Shown: positions 1 through 8,700 of the stretch, one piece after another
Position numbering within the stretch: position 1 is the first letter of the stretch
How the letters are laid out: each line of letters starts with the position of its first letter
Assembly (NCBI RefSeq): GCF_037101375.1
Contig: NZ_AP029020.1
Coordinates: 248,001-312,000, forward strand
Length of the DNA: 64,000 nucleotides
Direction: 5' to 3'
From: Acidovorax sp. DW039
GTDB taxonomy: Bacteria > Pseudomonadota > Gammaproteobacteria > Burkholderiales > Burkholderiaceae_C
Position numbers and translations under genes: made by a program
The notes under the pieces: generated by a model
Database searches by the model: none
What the model was told of the DNA's origin: nothing
Seen by the model: the letters and a program-made list of their open reading frames with translations, nothing else

Positions 1-84
1 GTCTGCGATTCCAAGATTGATCCCACTGCTACCGCCAGCTACAAAAACAACTTTGCCACTGAAGTCGAATTTCAAATCAGACAA
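1..84 (-). CDS. SDR family oxidoreductase, N-terminus only (window edge)
   Basis: The first 28 codons of a short-chain dehydrogenase run off the left edge of the window. A TTG start is chosen because a good AAGGAGG ribosome site sits about four bases before it. The protein reaches the Rossmann nucleotide-binding motif, reading VFVAGGSSGINLGIAD, with GIN where most SDRs have GIG. The intact SDR at 2642-3451 carries the same unusual motif, so the two are probably paralogues of the 2,4-dienoyl-CoA reductase type. The gene is divergent from the Crp/Fnr regulator that follows, which may control it. Function beyond the family cannot be judged from this fragment. Confidence 0.7.
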   Translation of the reverse strand, partial: MSDLKFDFSGKVVFVAGGSSGINLGIAD

Positions 85-287
85 AATACCTCCTTAATGC
101 GAGTGCAATCACACGCATTTAAAAATGAAAACAATGAATGGAATAATTTGGAAAATTTAGTACTGGACGAAATCGTCAATCAGTAAAAGTAGAAAATCAC
201 ATCTGAGCCTTGAATTTCAAGTTCAATGCTAGTATTCAGATTAAAGTAAGACTATAAAATTTTTTAACTTCAGGAATCAAAAATCTA

Positions 288-995
288 ATGGTTTACGAGG
301 GTGTCGCAATTACCAAACTCAGGCCGTTGCTTCTTCAGGACAGTTGGTTTAGGTCTTGTGCAACTGCCTTCCAAGACACTCTTCTGACGTATGGCAAAGT
401 CCGACGACTTGTCGACGGTGAAGCTCTGTACAGCCGCATGACTCAACTAGAGCAAAGTCTGTTTTGTGTTCTGGAGGGTGCACTTTGCGTTGGCAGTACG
501 GATACGAATGGCCTAGCTTCCATGTTGGTCTATCTCGAACCTTTTCACTGGTTTGGTGAATTGCCTTTGATCGACGGACAGCCTCGCACACACGACGCGC
601 TCGCCGATGGCACAACATATGTCTTGTGTGTGCCGGAGGATCGCCTGATACGATGGCTCGATAGTCACCCTGAAAATTGGCGTGATCTGACACGTCTTTC
701 CGCCTACAAGTTACGCGTGGCCTACAAAGTACTTGGGGAGCCTGGCACGCTGCTTCAACTTGTTGCTCGGCGTCTTTGGCTCGCCGCGCATGGGTTCGGC
801 TCGCGCACGGAAGACCCCAGAAACATCCTGCGGCTTTCCCAGGAGCAATTGGCATTCATGTTGGGGGTGAGCCGGCCAAGCGTGCATAAAGCGCTGCGCA
901 TGCTTGAACTCGACGGCATCATCAAGCAACACTATCGAAAGATTGAGGTGATTGACCTTGCTGCACTTGCAGCGAGCGCCAAATACCTCAGCTGA
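288..995 (+). CDS. Crp/Fnr-family transcriptional regulator
   Basis: A 235-residue regulator with an N-terminal cyclic-nucleotide-binding-like beta-barrel (about residues 30-130), a dimerisation helix and a C-terminal winged helix-turn-helix (about 180-225). The recognition region reads LSQEQLAFMLGVSRPSVHKA, typical of the Crp family. No Fnr-type cysteine cluster is seen at the N-terminus, so an iron-sulfur oxygen sensor is unlikely; the ligand is unknown. It is divergent from the SDR at the left edge and lies next to a decayed Bug receptor gene, a layout common for small catabolic loci. The upstream region is AT-rich and I see no clear self-binding palindrome. The family assignment is secure; the target genes are inferred from position only. 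Confidence 0.88.
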   Translation: MVYEGVAITKLRPLLLQDSWFRSCATAFQDTLLTYGKVRRLVDGEALYSRMTQLEQSLFCVLEGALCVGSTDTNGLASMLVYLEPFHWFGELPLIDGQPRTHDALADGTTYVLCVPEDRLIRWLDSHPENWRDLTRLSAYKLRVAYKVLGEPGTLLQLVARRLWLAAHGFGSRTEDPRNILRLSQEQLAFMLGVSRPSVHKALRMLELDGIIKQHYRKIEVIDLAALAASAKYLS

Positions 996-1025
996 GTCGG
1001 CCTCGTATTGCACAAGGCCACCGTT

Positions 1026-1926
1026 TTATTGGGGTGCCAAGCCAGTAGCATCCGCCAAGTGCTTGTAATATTGCGTCTGGGCGATGTAAAACTGTTGCAA
1101 CTCCGAAAGGGTCATCTCCTGACCGATGCTTGCTCCAGAAGTTTCAGTTTGGCGTCGATACTCGACATCGTGGAGTGCATCATTAACTGCAAGATTCAGT
1201 TGCTCGGCTAGGGTCTCAGGAACTCATTTTTCTACAAAAATTCCGCCCCAAATATCAAGAAAGAAGCCCTTACCACCAATGATTTCATTGATAGTTGGAG
1301 TTTCAGGTAATCGGGTTGAACGTCGCTCTGCAGCTACTCCTAATGCTATGAGCTTTTTTTGCTGAATCAACTCGACGGTGTTACCACCCAAGGGTAGAAA
1401 TGGCATTTGGATTTGCCCACCTATCAAGTCTTGAACTAATGGAGCAGCGCCCTTATAAGGGACATGCGTCATCGACAGGTTAGTGCGGGCGGCAAAATCC
1501 TCGCCAGCCAGATGAGGTAACGAACCCGCACTAAAACTGCTGTAATTCAAGGTCGAAAAGTTGGATGTACGCTTACCGGCTCAGTGACATGAGCAGTCCA
1601 CGGGCATCAAACTCAATACCGCTGACTAGTACAAGTGGTGTGCGACTGGCCATTCCGACCAGCCTTAAGTGATCCGGCCGATGGCGGACAGCAGCCAGCG
1701 CCAATGGTGCCAAAATGACACTACTTGGATCAGCAAAAAGAATCGTACGTCCGTCAACAGGTGCACTGAGCAACTATTCCGCCGCGATTGCACCACTGGC
1801 TCCTGGGATATTTTCTATCAGGAATCCATAACCGAGACATCTCCGCATAGCTGGTTCGATATGCCGTGCGGTGACGTCGGCAGGGCCTCCAGCGGGATAT
1901 ACAACGATTATTCCAAAATTTTCTAA
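1026..1926 (-). pseudogene. Bug-family (TctC-like) solute receptor, decayed
   Basis: On the minus strand the reading begins near 1926 with a Bug-type N-terminal strand (VVYPAGGPADVTARHIE) and continues through FLIENIPGASGAIAAE to a TAG stop at about 1775-1777. The frame resumes as LLSAPVDGRTILFADPS, shifts near 1555-1575, continues as NYSSFSAGSLPHLAGEDFAA, meets a TGA after the residues FVEK near 1222, and reads on in the same frame to the normal end (YYKHLADATGLAPQ). No signal peptide or start codon precedes 1926. Two nonsense codons, one frameshift and the missing 5' end make this a pseudogene. Intact members are periplasmic receptors of tripartite tricarboxylate transporters; compare the intact one at 49529-50530. 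Confidence 0.85.
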
Positions 1927-2213
1927 TTATTAACTTGAGCGCAATCTACGGAACTTCCAAGCAATAATAATAATAAACCAAAAGAAATACCTGGCCAGAC
2001 ATCGCTATGTGGAAGCAAATATCGCAAAATTCACGCCGAGAAAAGATAAAAATTCATAAATGTCTCCGCTTTAATTATTTGAGGCACTTCAGTGTCGAAT
2101 GCAAAAACTCACTAACGGCAGTTTTCCAACAAATCGAAGCTCACTGATGTGTTGATGCGCCAACTTTTTGTGACGACACGACGCGGAGTAGCCTTGGGGA
2201 CTCATTTGAGGCG

Positions 2214-2549
2214 GTGGCAAACGTAGGCTTGCCAACCATGACAGCAAAGCAAACCGTGGCAGGCACCTGGTTGATGAGTGTCTTGGAACAGTTCGAAGCA
2301 CAGATCATGGCGATCAACTCATTGCCCGACGCAACATGGTTGCTCGAAGCCAGCGAGCGCAACCCCACTCGACCATTACAAATGCAAGCGGTGCATCGCA
2401 TATGGCACCAAGAAGCCAAACTCAACGGGGATCCGCTGCTTGGCATACGTGTGGGGTTAAACCTGTCTCTGCAGGCGGTAAACATCATCGCTTGGATTGC
2501 CATCCATAGTCCGACGCTACGGAAGAGCCAGCTTAGTTTTAAGGGTTAA
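2214..2549 (+). pseudogene. AraC-family regulator, N-terminal remnant
   Basis: About 110 codons resemble the N-terminal ligand domain of OruR/ArgR-like AraC regulators (arabinose-binding-like, PF12625 type). The order is a leucine-rich start, PLQMQAVHRIWHQEAK, then GDPLLGIRVGLNL and a closing helix of the type IIAWIAIHSPTLR. The frame stops at 2547-2549, well before any helix-turn-helix, so the DNA-binding half is gone. An ATG at 2238 is an alternative start. It lies beside the broken Bug receptor and the intact SDR, so it may be the former regulator of that locus. The roughly 290 bases before it (1927-2213) show nothing I can identify. Confidence 0.6.
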
Positions 2550-2641
2550 CCAGCTACGAACAAATATTAGACTGTCATTTTTTTGACAGAGTGTTGCGGT
2601 AATATGCAATAGCATTTTTGATATTTTACTTTTTGTTAAAA

Positions 2642-3451
2642 ATGCATCAAAATTTCAACTACCAAAACAAAACAGTATTCGTAGCCGGAGGGAGTAGCGG
2701 AATTAATCTAGGTATAGCTAACGCATTTGCCGAAAAAGGGGCTAATGTCGCTATTATGAGTCGTAATGCAGAGAAGATTAAAGCGGCGGTCGATTTGCTA
2801 AAAAATCATTCTGGAAAGGTTATTGGATTTATTGGTGATGTGCGCGACGCCTCAGGAGTTGCTGATATTTTTCAGCAAGTCAATCAATCCTTTGGCCCGA
2901 TTGATATTGTAGTTTCTGGTGCAGCCGGCAACTTTGTAGCTCCTGTTACTGGTATATCGCCCAATGGCTTCAAAGCAGTAGTGGACATAGACCTCCTGGG
3001 TACTTTTAACGTTCTTCGCGCCTCACACCAGTGGTTACGTAAGCCCGGTGCTTCGATAATAAATATTTCCGCTCCACACTCATTGGTACCTACGCCCATG
3101 CAAGCACATGTTTGTGCCGCCAAAGCAGGAGTGGATATGTTGACTAGGGTGCTCGCAATGGAATGGGGGCCGGAGGGTATACGTGTGAATTCCATCATCC
3201 CTGGGCCTATAGACGAGACAGAAGGGATGAGGCATTTAACGCCTACGGATAATGCAAGGCGTGCAGTGACTGCTAAGGTACCACTGCGTCGCTTTGGTAC
3301 CATTAATGAGGTTTCTGACGTTGCTTTATTGCTTTGCTCACCTATGTGTAGCTATGTTACAGGTGTAGTTTTGCCTGTTGATGGAGGATCTTCATTAGGT
3401 GGTCCAACACCATTTGGTGAAATTTCCTCTAGCCAATCAATTAGAAATTAA
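2642..3451 (+). CDS. SDR oxidoreductase, 2,4-dienoyl-CoA reductase-like
   Basis: A 269-residue short-chain dehydrogenase. ATG 2642 is chosen because the upstream extension is only an AT-rich leader. The cofactor motif is VFVAGGSSGINLGIANAF. The usual active-site YxxxK is replaced by HVCAAKAG, leaving the lysine without the tyrosine. It is followed by EWGPEGIRVNSIIPGPI and a TEGM element. This pattern (loss of the Tyr, EWGP, PGPI-x-x-TEG) is that of the peroxisomal-type 2,4-dienoyl-CoA reductases, which reduce dienoyl-CoA intermediates with NADPH. The family is clear but the substrate is inferred. The coding DNA is more AT-rich than most of the window, and a sister SDR starts at the left edge. 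Confidence 0.75.
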   Translation: MHQNFNYQNKTVFVAGGSSGINLGIANAFAEKGANVAIMSRNAEKIKAAVDLLKNHSGKVIGFIGDVRDASGVADIFQQVNQSFGPIDIVVSGAAGNFVAPVTGISPNGFKAVVDIDLLGTFNVLRASHQWLRKPGASIINISAPHSLVPTPMQAHVCAAKAGVDMLTRVLAMEWGPEGIRVNSIIPGPIDETEGMRHLTPTDNARRAVTAKVPLRRFGTINEVSDVALLLCSPMCSYVTGVVLPVDGGSSLGGPTPFGEISSSQSIRN

Positions 3452-3538
3452 AAATTCCATTTTTTAAAATAAATTAAAGGCCATCTAAATTTATTAAATC
3501 TTGATTGCCGATCATTTAATTTATTTGAAATCAATCAA

Positions 3539-5179
3539 ATGTCAATTTTGAAAAATATAAATTTCTCAAAGAGGCTGTTTTGCGCATTCTCTATTTTAAT
3601 ACTAATGATGCTTGGGTTGGGTATTGTTAGCTGGATTCGCTCGAGTGAACAGAAATACGCGCTTGATGATGTCCTAAAAATACGCATACCTATCACTAAG
3701 GCGCTAGCAATACTAGATGATGCTGTGAGCATTCAGGCAATTCAATATCGCAATGTACTCATTTTTGATTCACCAGAGATCCGTAAGCGCACATTTGAGC
3801 AGACTGAGAAAGCAAGGCACGTCGTAACCGAGCAGTACCGAATCCTCGAAGAATTGATCGATAGTGAACAAGGGAAGGAAATTCTTAAAAAAATGACTCA
3901 GCAGCGCGGAGATTTTTTAAAGCGTTCGAATGAGTTTCTTAATATGGTGCAACAGTCTAGAAAAGACGACGCAATCATCTATCTAGAGTCACAGTTGCGG
4001 CCAATACAAATGGAGTACCAGCGGACAATAGAAGAGCAAATTATCGAACAGAGTAAGCAAACAGCGGGTGCAGCCGATCGGGCCGAAAACGCACTACACG
4101 CCCTGCAACGCGACGTCCTGATCGCCATGGCTCTGGCCATCGGTCTTGCGATAGCGCTTGCCCTGGCCATCATTCGGTCCATCACCGCACCGCTCAATCG
4201 TGCCGTCGTCATCGCAGACCAAGTTGCCGCAGGCGACCTCACAGCCCCCATCGAAGTCACCTCGCAAGACGAAACCGGCCAACTGCTGAGCGCCTTGGCC
4301 CGCATGCAGCAAAGCCTCGTGCGCACCGTCTCCGTCGTACGCCAGAACTCCGAAAGCGTTGCCTCCGCCAGCGCCCAGATCGCCTCCGGCAACAACGACC
4401 TGAGCGCACGCACCGAACAGCAAGCCAGCGCCCTGCAGGAAACCGCAGCCTCCATGGAAGAGCTCGGCTCCACCGTGCGCCAAAACGCCGACAACGCCCG
4501 CACCGCCAACCAGCTGGCCATGAACGCCTCCAGCGTGGCAGAACAAGGCGGCAGCGTGGTTGCCGAAGTGGTGGAGACCATGAAAGGCATCAACGCCAGC
4601 AGCAACAAGATTGCCGACATCATCACCGTCATCGACGGCATCGCCTTCCAGACCAACATCCTGGCCCTGAACGCCGCCGTGGAAGCGGCCCGTGCGGGCG
4701 AGCAAGGCCGCGGCTTTGCCGTGGTGGCCGGAGAAGTGCGCAGCCTGGCCCAGCGCAGCGCAGAAGCCGCCAAGGAAATCAAGAGCCTCATCACCGCCAG
4801 CGTAGAGCGCGTAGAGCAAGGCAGCCTCTTGGTAGACAAAGCCGGTGAAACCATGACCGAAGTCGTCACCGCCATCCGCCGCGTCACCGACATCATGGGC
4901 GAGATCAGCGCCGCCAGCAGCGAACAAAGCCAGGGCGTGGGCCAGGTGGGAGAAGCCGTCACGCAAATGGACCAGGCCACCCAGCAAAACGCCGCCCTGG
5001 TGGAAGAAATGGCCGCAGCTGCAGCCAGCCTCAATGGCCAGGCCGGAGAACTGGTCAACGCAGTGGCCGTCTTCAAGCTCGCACAAGACACCAGCTACCG
5101 CAGCGCAGCCCCAGCGCCCAGCATCAGCCGGACTACAGCACCCGCTTACAGCACCAAGAGCGCTTTGGCAGGCAGCTAA
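3539..5179 (+). CDS. Methyl-accepting chemotaxis protein (mosaic)
   Basis: A 546-residue chemoreceptor. A membrane helix at about residues 13-32 precedes a helical periplasmic domain of the four-helix-bundle type. A second membrane helix near 190-212, a HAMP domain and a long signalling coiled coil follow. The hairpin tip contains the conserved [20 protein letters not shown]. It should sit in the inner membrane and feed CheA/CheW. The first 530 bases are AT-rich, but from about 4070 the DNA becomes GC-rich. From about 4380 the protein is almost identical to the chemoreceptor at 53678-55489. Identity stops at SALAG, where this copy ends; the roughly 55-residue tail with the terminal WESF of the other copy is missing. 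The ligand is unknown. Confidence 0.9.
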   Translation: MSILKNINFSKRLFCAFSILILMMLGLGIVSWIRSSEQKYALDDVLKIRIPITKALAILDDAVSIQAIQYRNVLIFDSPEIRKRTFEQTEKARHVVTEQYRILEELIDSEQGKEILKKMTQQRGDFLKRSNEFLNMVQQSRKDDAIIYLESQLRPIQMEYQRTIEEQIIEQSKQTAGAADRAENALHALQRDVLIAMALAIGLAIALALAIIRSITAPLNRAVVIADQVAAGDLTAPIEVTSQDETGQLLSALARMQQSLVRTVSVVRQNSESVASASAQIASGNNDLSARTEQQASALQETAASMEELGSTVRQNADNARTANQLAMNASSVAEQGGSVVAEVVETMKGINASSNKIADIITVIDGIAFQTNILALNAAVEAARAGEQGRGFAVVAGEVRSLAQRSAEAAKEIKSLITASVERVEQGSLLVDKAGETMTEVVTAIRRVTDIMGEISAASSEQSQGVGQVGEAVTQMDQATQQNAALVEEMAAAAASLNGQAGELVNAVAVFKLAQDTSYRSAAPAPSISRTTAPAYSTKSALAGS

Positions 5180-5472
5180 GACTCCCTAACAATCGCCACG
5201 CCAGCTGGTTTTGACAGAAGTTGCTTGGGAGAGTTGTCACGTTTCCTTTGCTGGGTAACTGGCTTGTCCAGTAGCTACGGATGTCGTGAATAACGCCCTG
5301 TGGACGCTGATAGTACAGACGCTCACCAGCCCCGCAACCTGTCTCAAAGCCGATAGACAAGTCCCCATTAGTACGCTGCACCGGACTCCGCCATGCACTC
5401 TCAACCCGTGCTTTTACCCCCGCCTTTTTCGGCGTTGCTAACTACTGCTGGCAGTGTTGCCCTTTCTTTTCT

Positions 5473-5883
5473 TTGGTGGCGCGCTTGTTGAGCGCGTTAG
5501 GCAGTAAGCCCTGGTGGCTGTTGTGGAGCGCATTGTTGGCGCTGGTGATGCTGGGGACAAACAAGAATGCGGCGGCCCAAAGCGCGCTCGATGGGTTTGC
5601 TCCGAATGTCAATAACGGGGTGAGCAGCCTGACAGTGCAGTCCGGCGGCAAAGTGCGGGTGGGGGGCTTCTTCACCAACATTGATGGGCAACCGCGCAAT
5701 TACGTGGCCCGACTCAATATCGATGGCGCGGTAGATAGCAGCTTCAACCCCGATGTCAATAGCACGGTGAGCAGCCTAGTGTTGCTGCCCGATGGCAAGA
5801 TGCTGGTGGGGGGCCTTTCACCACCATCGGCGGGCAAATGCGCAACCAACAAATCGTTTTGAAGGAGAGCGCGCAAGAAGCTT
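5473..5883 (+). pseudogene. Delta-60 repeat protein, truncated
   Basis: The frame encodes a signal-peptide-like helix (WWLLWSALLALVMLGTNKNA with an AAA-Q cleavage-like site), then two units of the delta-60 beta-propeller repeat (TIGR02608/DUF5122 type). The units can be recognised by GKVRVGGFFTNIDGQPRN and LLPDGKMLVGG. A one-base shift near 5815 follows: the next repeat (FTTIGGQMRNQ) continues in another frame. The sequence then stops being recognisable around 5880, where a probable group II intron fragment begins. Full-length proteins of this kind are large exported or surface proteins with many repeats, so this is a truncated remnant. An upstream ATG at 5393 in another frame could be the original start after a further frameshift. 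Confidence 0.6.
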
Positions 5884-6170
5884 GTGCGATGGGTCAAAAG
5901 GTCAAACCGGGGTGGGGGTAATCCGATAGGGATACAGAGCATCAAGCCCGATGTGCAGATAGGAGCCTCACCCGCGAAAGCCATCAGGACAAGCAGGACG
6001 AACACCCTGCACCGACAGGCCGAAGGTAAGACTGCAAACCCTTCAGACCTTCACGCCGCCGAGTCTTACCCTTCTGGAGACATCCATGTAAGGACATCCC
6101 TAGAGCAGGTCCGTTAGGGAATGAAGGAATTAACGTTAGCCTTGAGAGAAAGTCACGATGTTCAGCGAAT
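5884..6170 (+). mobile_element. Probable group II intron, 5' fragment
   Basis: From 5884 the DNA begins GTGCG, the expected 5' boundary of a bacterial group II intron. It continues as a GC-rich, structured-looking stretch without coding character, then an ATG at 6121. The first residues after it (MKELTLALRESHDVQRMN) resemble the start of intron-encoded reverse transcriptases. A stop follows at once (6175-6177), and the rest of the intron, including reverse transcriptase and domains V-VI, is missing. It interrupts the delta-60 repeat gene. The call rests on remembered family features and not on a folded model, so it is moderate. The 3' limit is uncertain because the cupin gene end at 6162 overlaps it. 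Confidence 0.45.
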
Positions 6171-6650
6171 GAACTGATCTACGTAGTCCAACCCCAAGCC
6201 TACTTTCTCGTAGTGCCTACGGCACATCTCTATTTTGGTAAAAACATCCTCATAGCCGGTCTGTCTCCCTTGTTCATCAACATAAACCATGGCGCCATGG
6301 ATATTGAATTGGGTGATCATTTCAGGCTCACCAGCCACCTCATCTACTGTAAGTGTGTGAATCTCACCCGGTGGCTCATACACGAAGGAGCCAGTCGTTG
6401 CTACCCAGTTATGCTCCAAGTAACGCCAAGCTCCCTTCAGTACCAAGCCAGTAACCCAAGAGGGATGTATGTGACGCGAGAGCACACCACTCTTACGCAC
6501 CCTTAGCAGATTGCACCAGCTACCTGTGACGGTGTTCATGAGTAGAGGGCGAAACCAAACGTTTTCGGCTTGTGGTACCCAGATACGCTCGTCATCGGGA
6601 ATGGCAGAAACAACAATTTCTTTTTGAATACCAAGGTGTTGAGTGATCAT
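6162..6650 (-). CDS. Cupin dioxygenase, dihydroxyacetophenone dioxygenase-like
   Basis: A 162-residue single-domain cupin. The metal-binding motifs are H60-I-H62, followed by the conserved glycines and a late H98 in PPGEIHTL. The overall pattern (RPLLMNTVTGSWCNLLR; LVLKGAWRYLEH) matches proteins annotated as the 2,4'-dihydroxyacetophenone dioxygenase family, which cleave a carbon-carbon bond with iron and oxygen. The real substrate here is unknown. It is the last gene of the TRAP/sugar-acid operon and lies 42 bases after the SDR. An alternative role is a cupin isomerase or regulatory binding protein for the sugar acid. No signal peptide, so it is cytoplasmic. Confidence 0.65.
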   Translation of the reverse strand: MITQHLGIQKEIVVSAIPDDERIWVPQAENVWFRPLLMNTVTGSWCNLLRVRKSGVLSRHIHPSWVTGLVLKGAWRYLEHNWVATTGSFVYEPPGEIHTLTVDEVAGEPEMITQFNIHGAMVYVDEQGRQTGYEDVFTKIEMCRRHYEKVGLGLDYVDQFIR

Positions 6651-6692
6651 GTTTTTTCTTCGTACAAAAAGCTAGGAGCAGTTCTTGGCTAT

Positions 6693-7433
6693 TCATACGG
6701 CCAGGTAGCCGCCATCAACAGGTAGGATCACCCCAGTCACAAAAGCCGCTGCGGTACTTGCCAAGAAGAGCACTGGTCCTGCCACGTCTTGAGGCGTACC
6801 CCACCGCCCCAGTGGGGTACGTGAAATAATAGGCTGCGACCTAGCTGGATCGTCCTGTAGTGCTTGGGTCAATGGTGTGCTAATCCAACCGGGTGCTATG
6901 GCATTCACCCGAATACCATCATCTGCGAAAGCCACCGCTAAGCTCTTGGTCAGTTGAGCTACGCCCCCTTTGCTTGCGGTGTATCCAGGCACTAATGGTC
7001 CACCGAAAAAGCTCAGCATCGAAGCGGTATTGACGATGCAGCCCCGCCTAGCTTTCAACCCAGACCGAGCTGCTGTGCAAACACGCATGGTGCCATTGAG
7101 ATTGATGTCAATGACCTCCTCAAACACCGAAGGATCATGCTCTTGACCACCGCGACGTACGATGCCTGCGCAATTTACGACGACGTCCAAGTCGCCCAAC
7201 GCCTTGACTCGTTGCTCCACGGCATTTGCATCTCGGACATCCAAGCGATCAAACTGGATATCGGAGTTGTTGGATCTTGCTAGTTCGACTTCTAGGTCTG
7301 TAGCACCGGTGGCTACTACCCACTCTGCAAAAGGAGAAAAGGCACGGGCGATACCCAGACCGATGCCGCTTGTGCCACCAGTTACCAACACTCGAAGGGA
7401 AGTCGATGGTTTGATGTGATTTGCTAGCGTCAT
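6693..7433 (-). CDS. SDR family NAD(P)-dependent oxidoreductase
   Basis: A classical 246-residue SDR. It has the nucleotide motif VLVTGGTSGIGLGIA, an NCAG motif, the active-site serine in NTASMLS, and the catalytic YTASK pair. The C-terminus ends in the usual VTGVILPVDGG. The ATG at 7433 is favoured by a GAAGG site upstream and because a longer reading would overlap the upstream gene. It sits between the secreted lactonase-like protein and the cupin in the operon. It may oxidise a hydroxy group of the sugar acid or a downstream keto-acid (compare KduD- or gluconate 5-dehydrogenase-like enzymes). The substrate is inferred from context only. Confidence 0.85.
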   Translation of the reverse strand: MTLANHIKPSTSLRVLVTGGTSGIGLGIARAFSPFAEWVVATGATDLEVELARSNNSDIQFDRLDVRDANAVEQRVKALGDLDVVVNCAGIVRRGGQEHDPSVFEEVIDINLNGTMRVCTAARSGLKARRGCIVNTASMLSFFGGPLVPGYTASKGGVAQLTKSLAVAFADDGIRVNAIAPGWISTPLTQALQDDPARSQPIISRTPLGRWGTPQDVAGPVLFLASTAAAFVTGVILPVDGGYLAV

Positions 7434-7446
7434 GTTGTGCCAACCT

Positions 7447-8661
7447 TCATTTCGCGTGGTACGGCTGTGCCTGAGTGCTTGTTCGATAAATGCGAAAATT
7501 AGGGACTGCAGGATTATCGAAGTCCATGTCACCATCGACCCACATGTGCAAATGATTGCTCACAAGGTAAAGTGAGCCACCTGGTCCCCATGCCAGAGTG
7601 TCTGGCCAAGAAATGTCCTCGTGACTGAACCATGTGGTGATTGCTCCCGTTGCTGCATCTCGTTTCATAATTCCATTGAGGCTGAGAGCAGTCATATATA
7701 GATTGCCCATCCGATCAGAAGTCATGCCATCCGTGTTGGAGGGCAGGGTGGCAACAACCTTGACTGCTGATTTGACATCGTCTTCAGATTTACTGAAATC
7801 TCGAATTAGGTCAGTAGGCAGGGACAGTAGACGGTTACCAGTCAGATTCGTCCAGTACAGTGTTTTTTTATCTCCGGATAGCGCAATACCGTCTGCCCCA
7901 GTCTTCATACCATTAGGTTTGCCGTCGACTGGTTTGAGTACATCGCGACCGTTGATCTTGAACTGATATTCCTCGTTATTCACCCATTCAGGAGCCGAAA
8001 GCACACGTTTGGCCTGGCCCGACCGGATGTCATAAACGATCAGTCCTCCTTTGAGTGGGTCGCAGAAAATTCCAGAATCGCTTATGTAGACAACTCCAGC
8101 GTCGTTATCCACAACCACGTCGTTGAGAAACGAGCATTTTTTATCTGTATCTGAGTCCTTAAATTCGTAACGAGCTATCTCTTTGCCCGCGCGGAGATCC
8201 CATGCGATCAGCTTCTCATCCCCTGGACCAGACGGAGCCCCTGCGACATGACCTTGGTCCAGTATCCACATCACATCGTTTCGATCGATCTCAAACCCCA
8301 ACACCGCCTTGAGCCCACGCGGATTGTTGACGTCATTCATGGACTTACTTGGGAAAGGCTGAAGCTTCCACTCCGTGCCTTTACGTACTAGCTTGGAAAG
8401 AGTGGCTGGTACCTCCTTACCACCCCAGCGAGCCGTACTCACATAGAGGTTGTCCTTGGAATCTGCCTTAACCCCTTGCATCAGCACCTTTTTGTAAGTC
8501 TGCTGTTCGTCGTAGGCTTTCTCTGCGGCTTTATCGCCGAGATCGAAACTCAACCGATTCCATTCCGCCACTATCTCTACCTTACGCGGGCCTGCGTGAG
8601 CCATGCCAAGTGCAGCGCCCAATACAAGCGCGGCGCATACACATTCAAATCGAATTTTCAT
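7447..8661 (-). CDS. Secreted yellow/MRJP-like (SMP-30-type) propeller protein
   Basis: A 404-residue protein with a clear signal peptide (23 residues, cleaved after AHA), so periplasmic. The mature part resembles the major royal jelly protein/yellow family of six-bladed propellers related to gluconolactonase. Recognisable stretches are NPRGLKAVLGFEIDR with MWILDQGH, FLNDVVVDNDAGVVYISDSG, and ADGIALSGDKKTLYWTNLTG. Bacterial members are mostly uncharacterised; lactone hydrolysis or ligand binding is a reasonable guess. It lies between the PfkB kinase and the SDR in the operon, where a periplasmic lactonase could open an aldonolactone before uptake by the TRAP system. A GGAGACA ribosome site precedes the ATG at 8661. 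Confidence 0.72.
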   Translation of the reverse strand: MKIRFECVCAALVLGAALGMAHAGPRKVEIVAEWNRLSFDLGDKAAEKAYDEQQTYKKVLMQGVKADSKDNLYVSTARWGGKEVPATLSKLVRKGTEWKLQPFPSKSMNDVNNPRGLKAVLGFEIDRNDVMWILDQGHVAGAPSGPGDEKLIAWDLRAGKEIARYEFKDSDTDKKCSFLNDVVVDNDAGVVYISDSGIFCDPLKGGLIVYDIRSGQAKRVLSAPEWVNNEEYQFKINGRDVLKPVDGKPNGMKTGADGIALSGDKKTLYWTNLTGNRLLSLPTDLIRDFSKSEDDVKSAVKVVATLPSNTDGMTSDRMGNLYMTALSLNGIMKRDAATGAITTWFSHEDISWPDTLAWGPGGSLYLVSNHLHMWVDGDMDFDNPAVPNFRIYRTSTQAQPYHAK

Positions 8662-8700
8662 GTTGTCTCCTTGTTAGCGGTCTGGTGAAATGCTGGGCGC

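Noticed and set aside
3979..5091. Long antisense open frames inside the chemoreceptor genes
   Set aside because: They are GC-rich shadows of the signalling domain, with amino-acid repeats dictated by codon third positions and no family match. The same happens at 53606-54694.
5133..5381. Minus-strand 82-codon frame after the first chemoreceptor
   Set aside because: It overlaps the receptor end, has no recognisable family and no ribosome site. The bases 5180-5390 are left unexplained.
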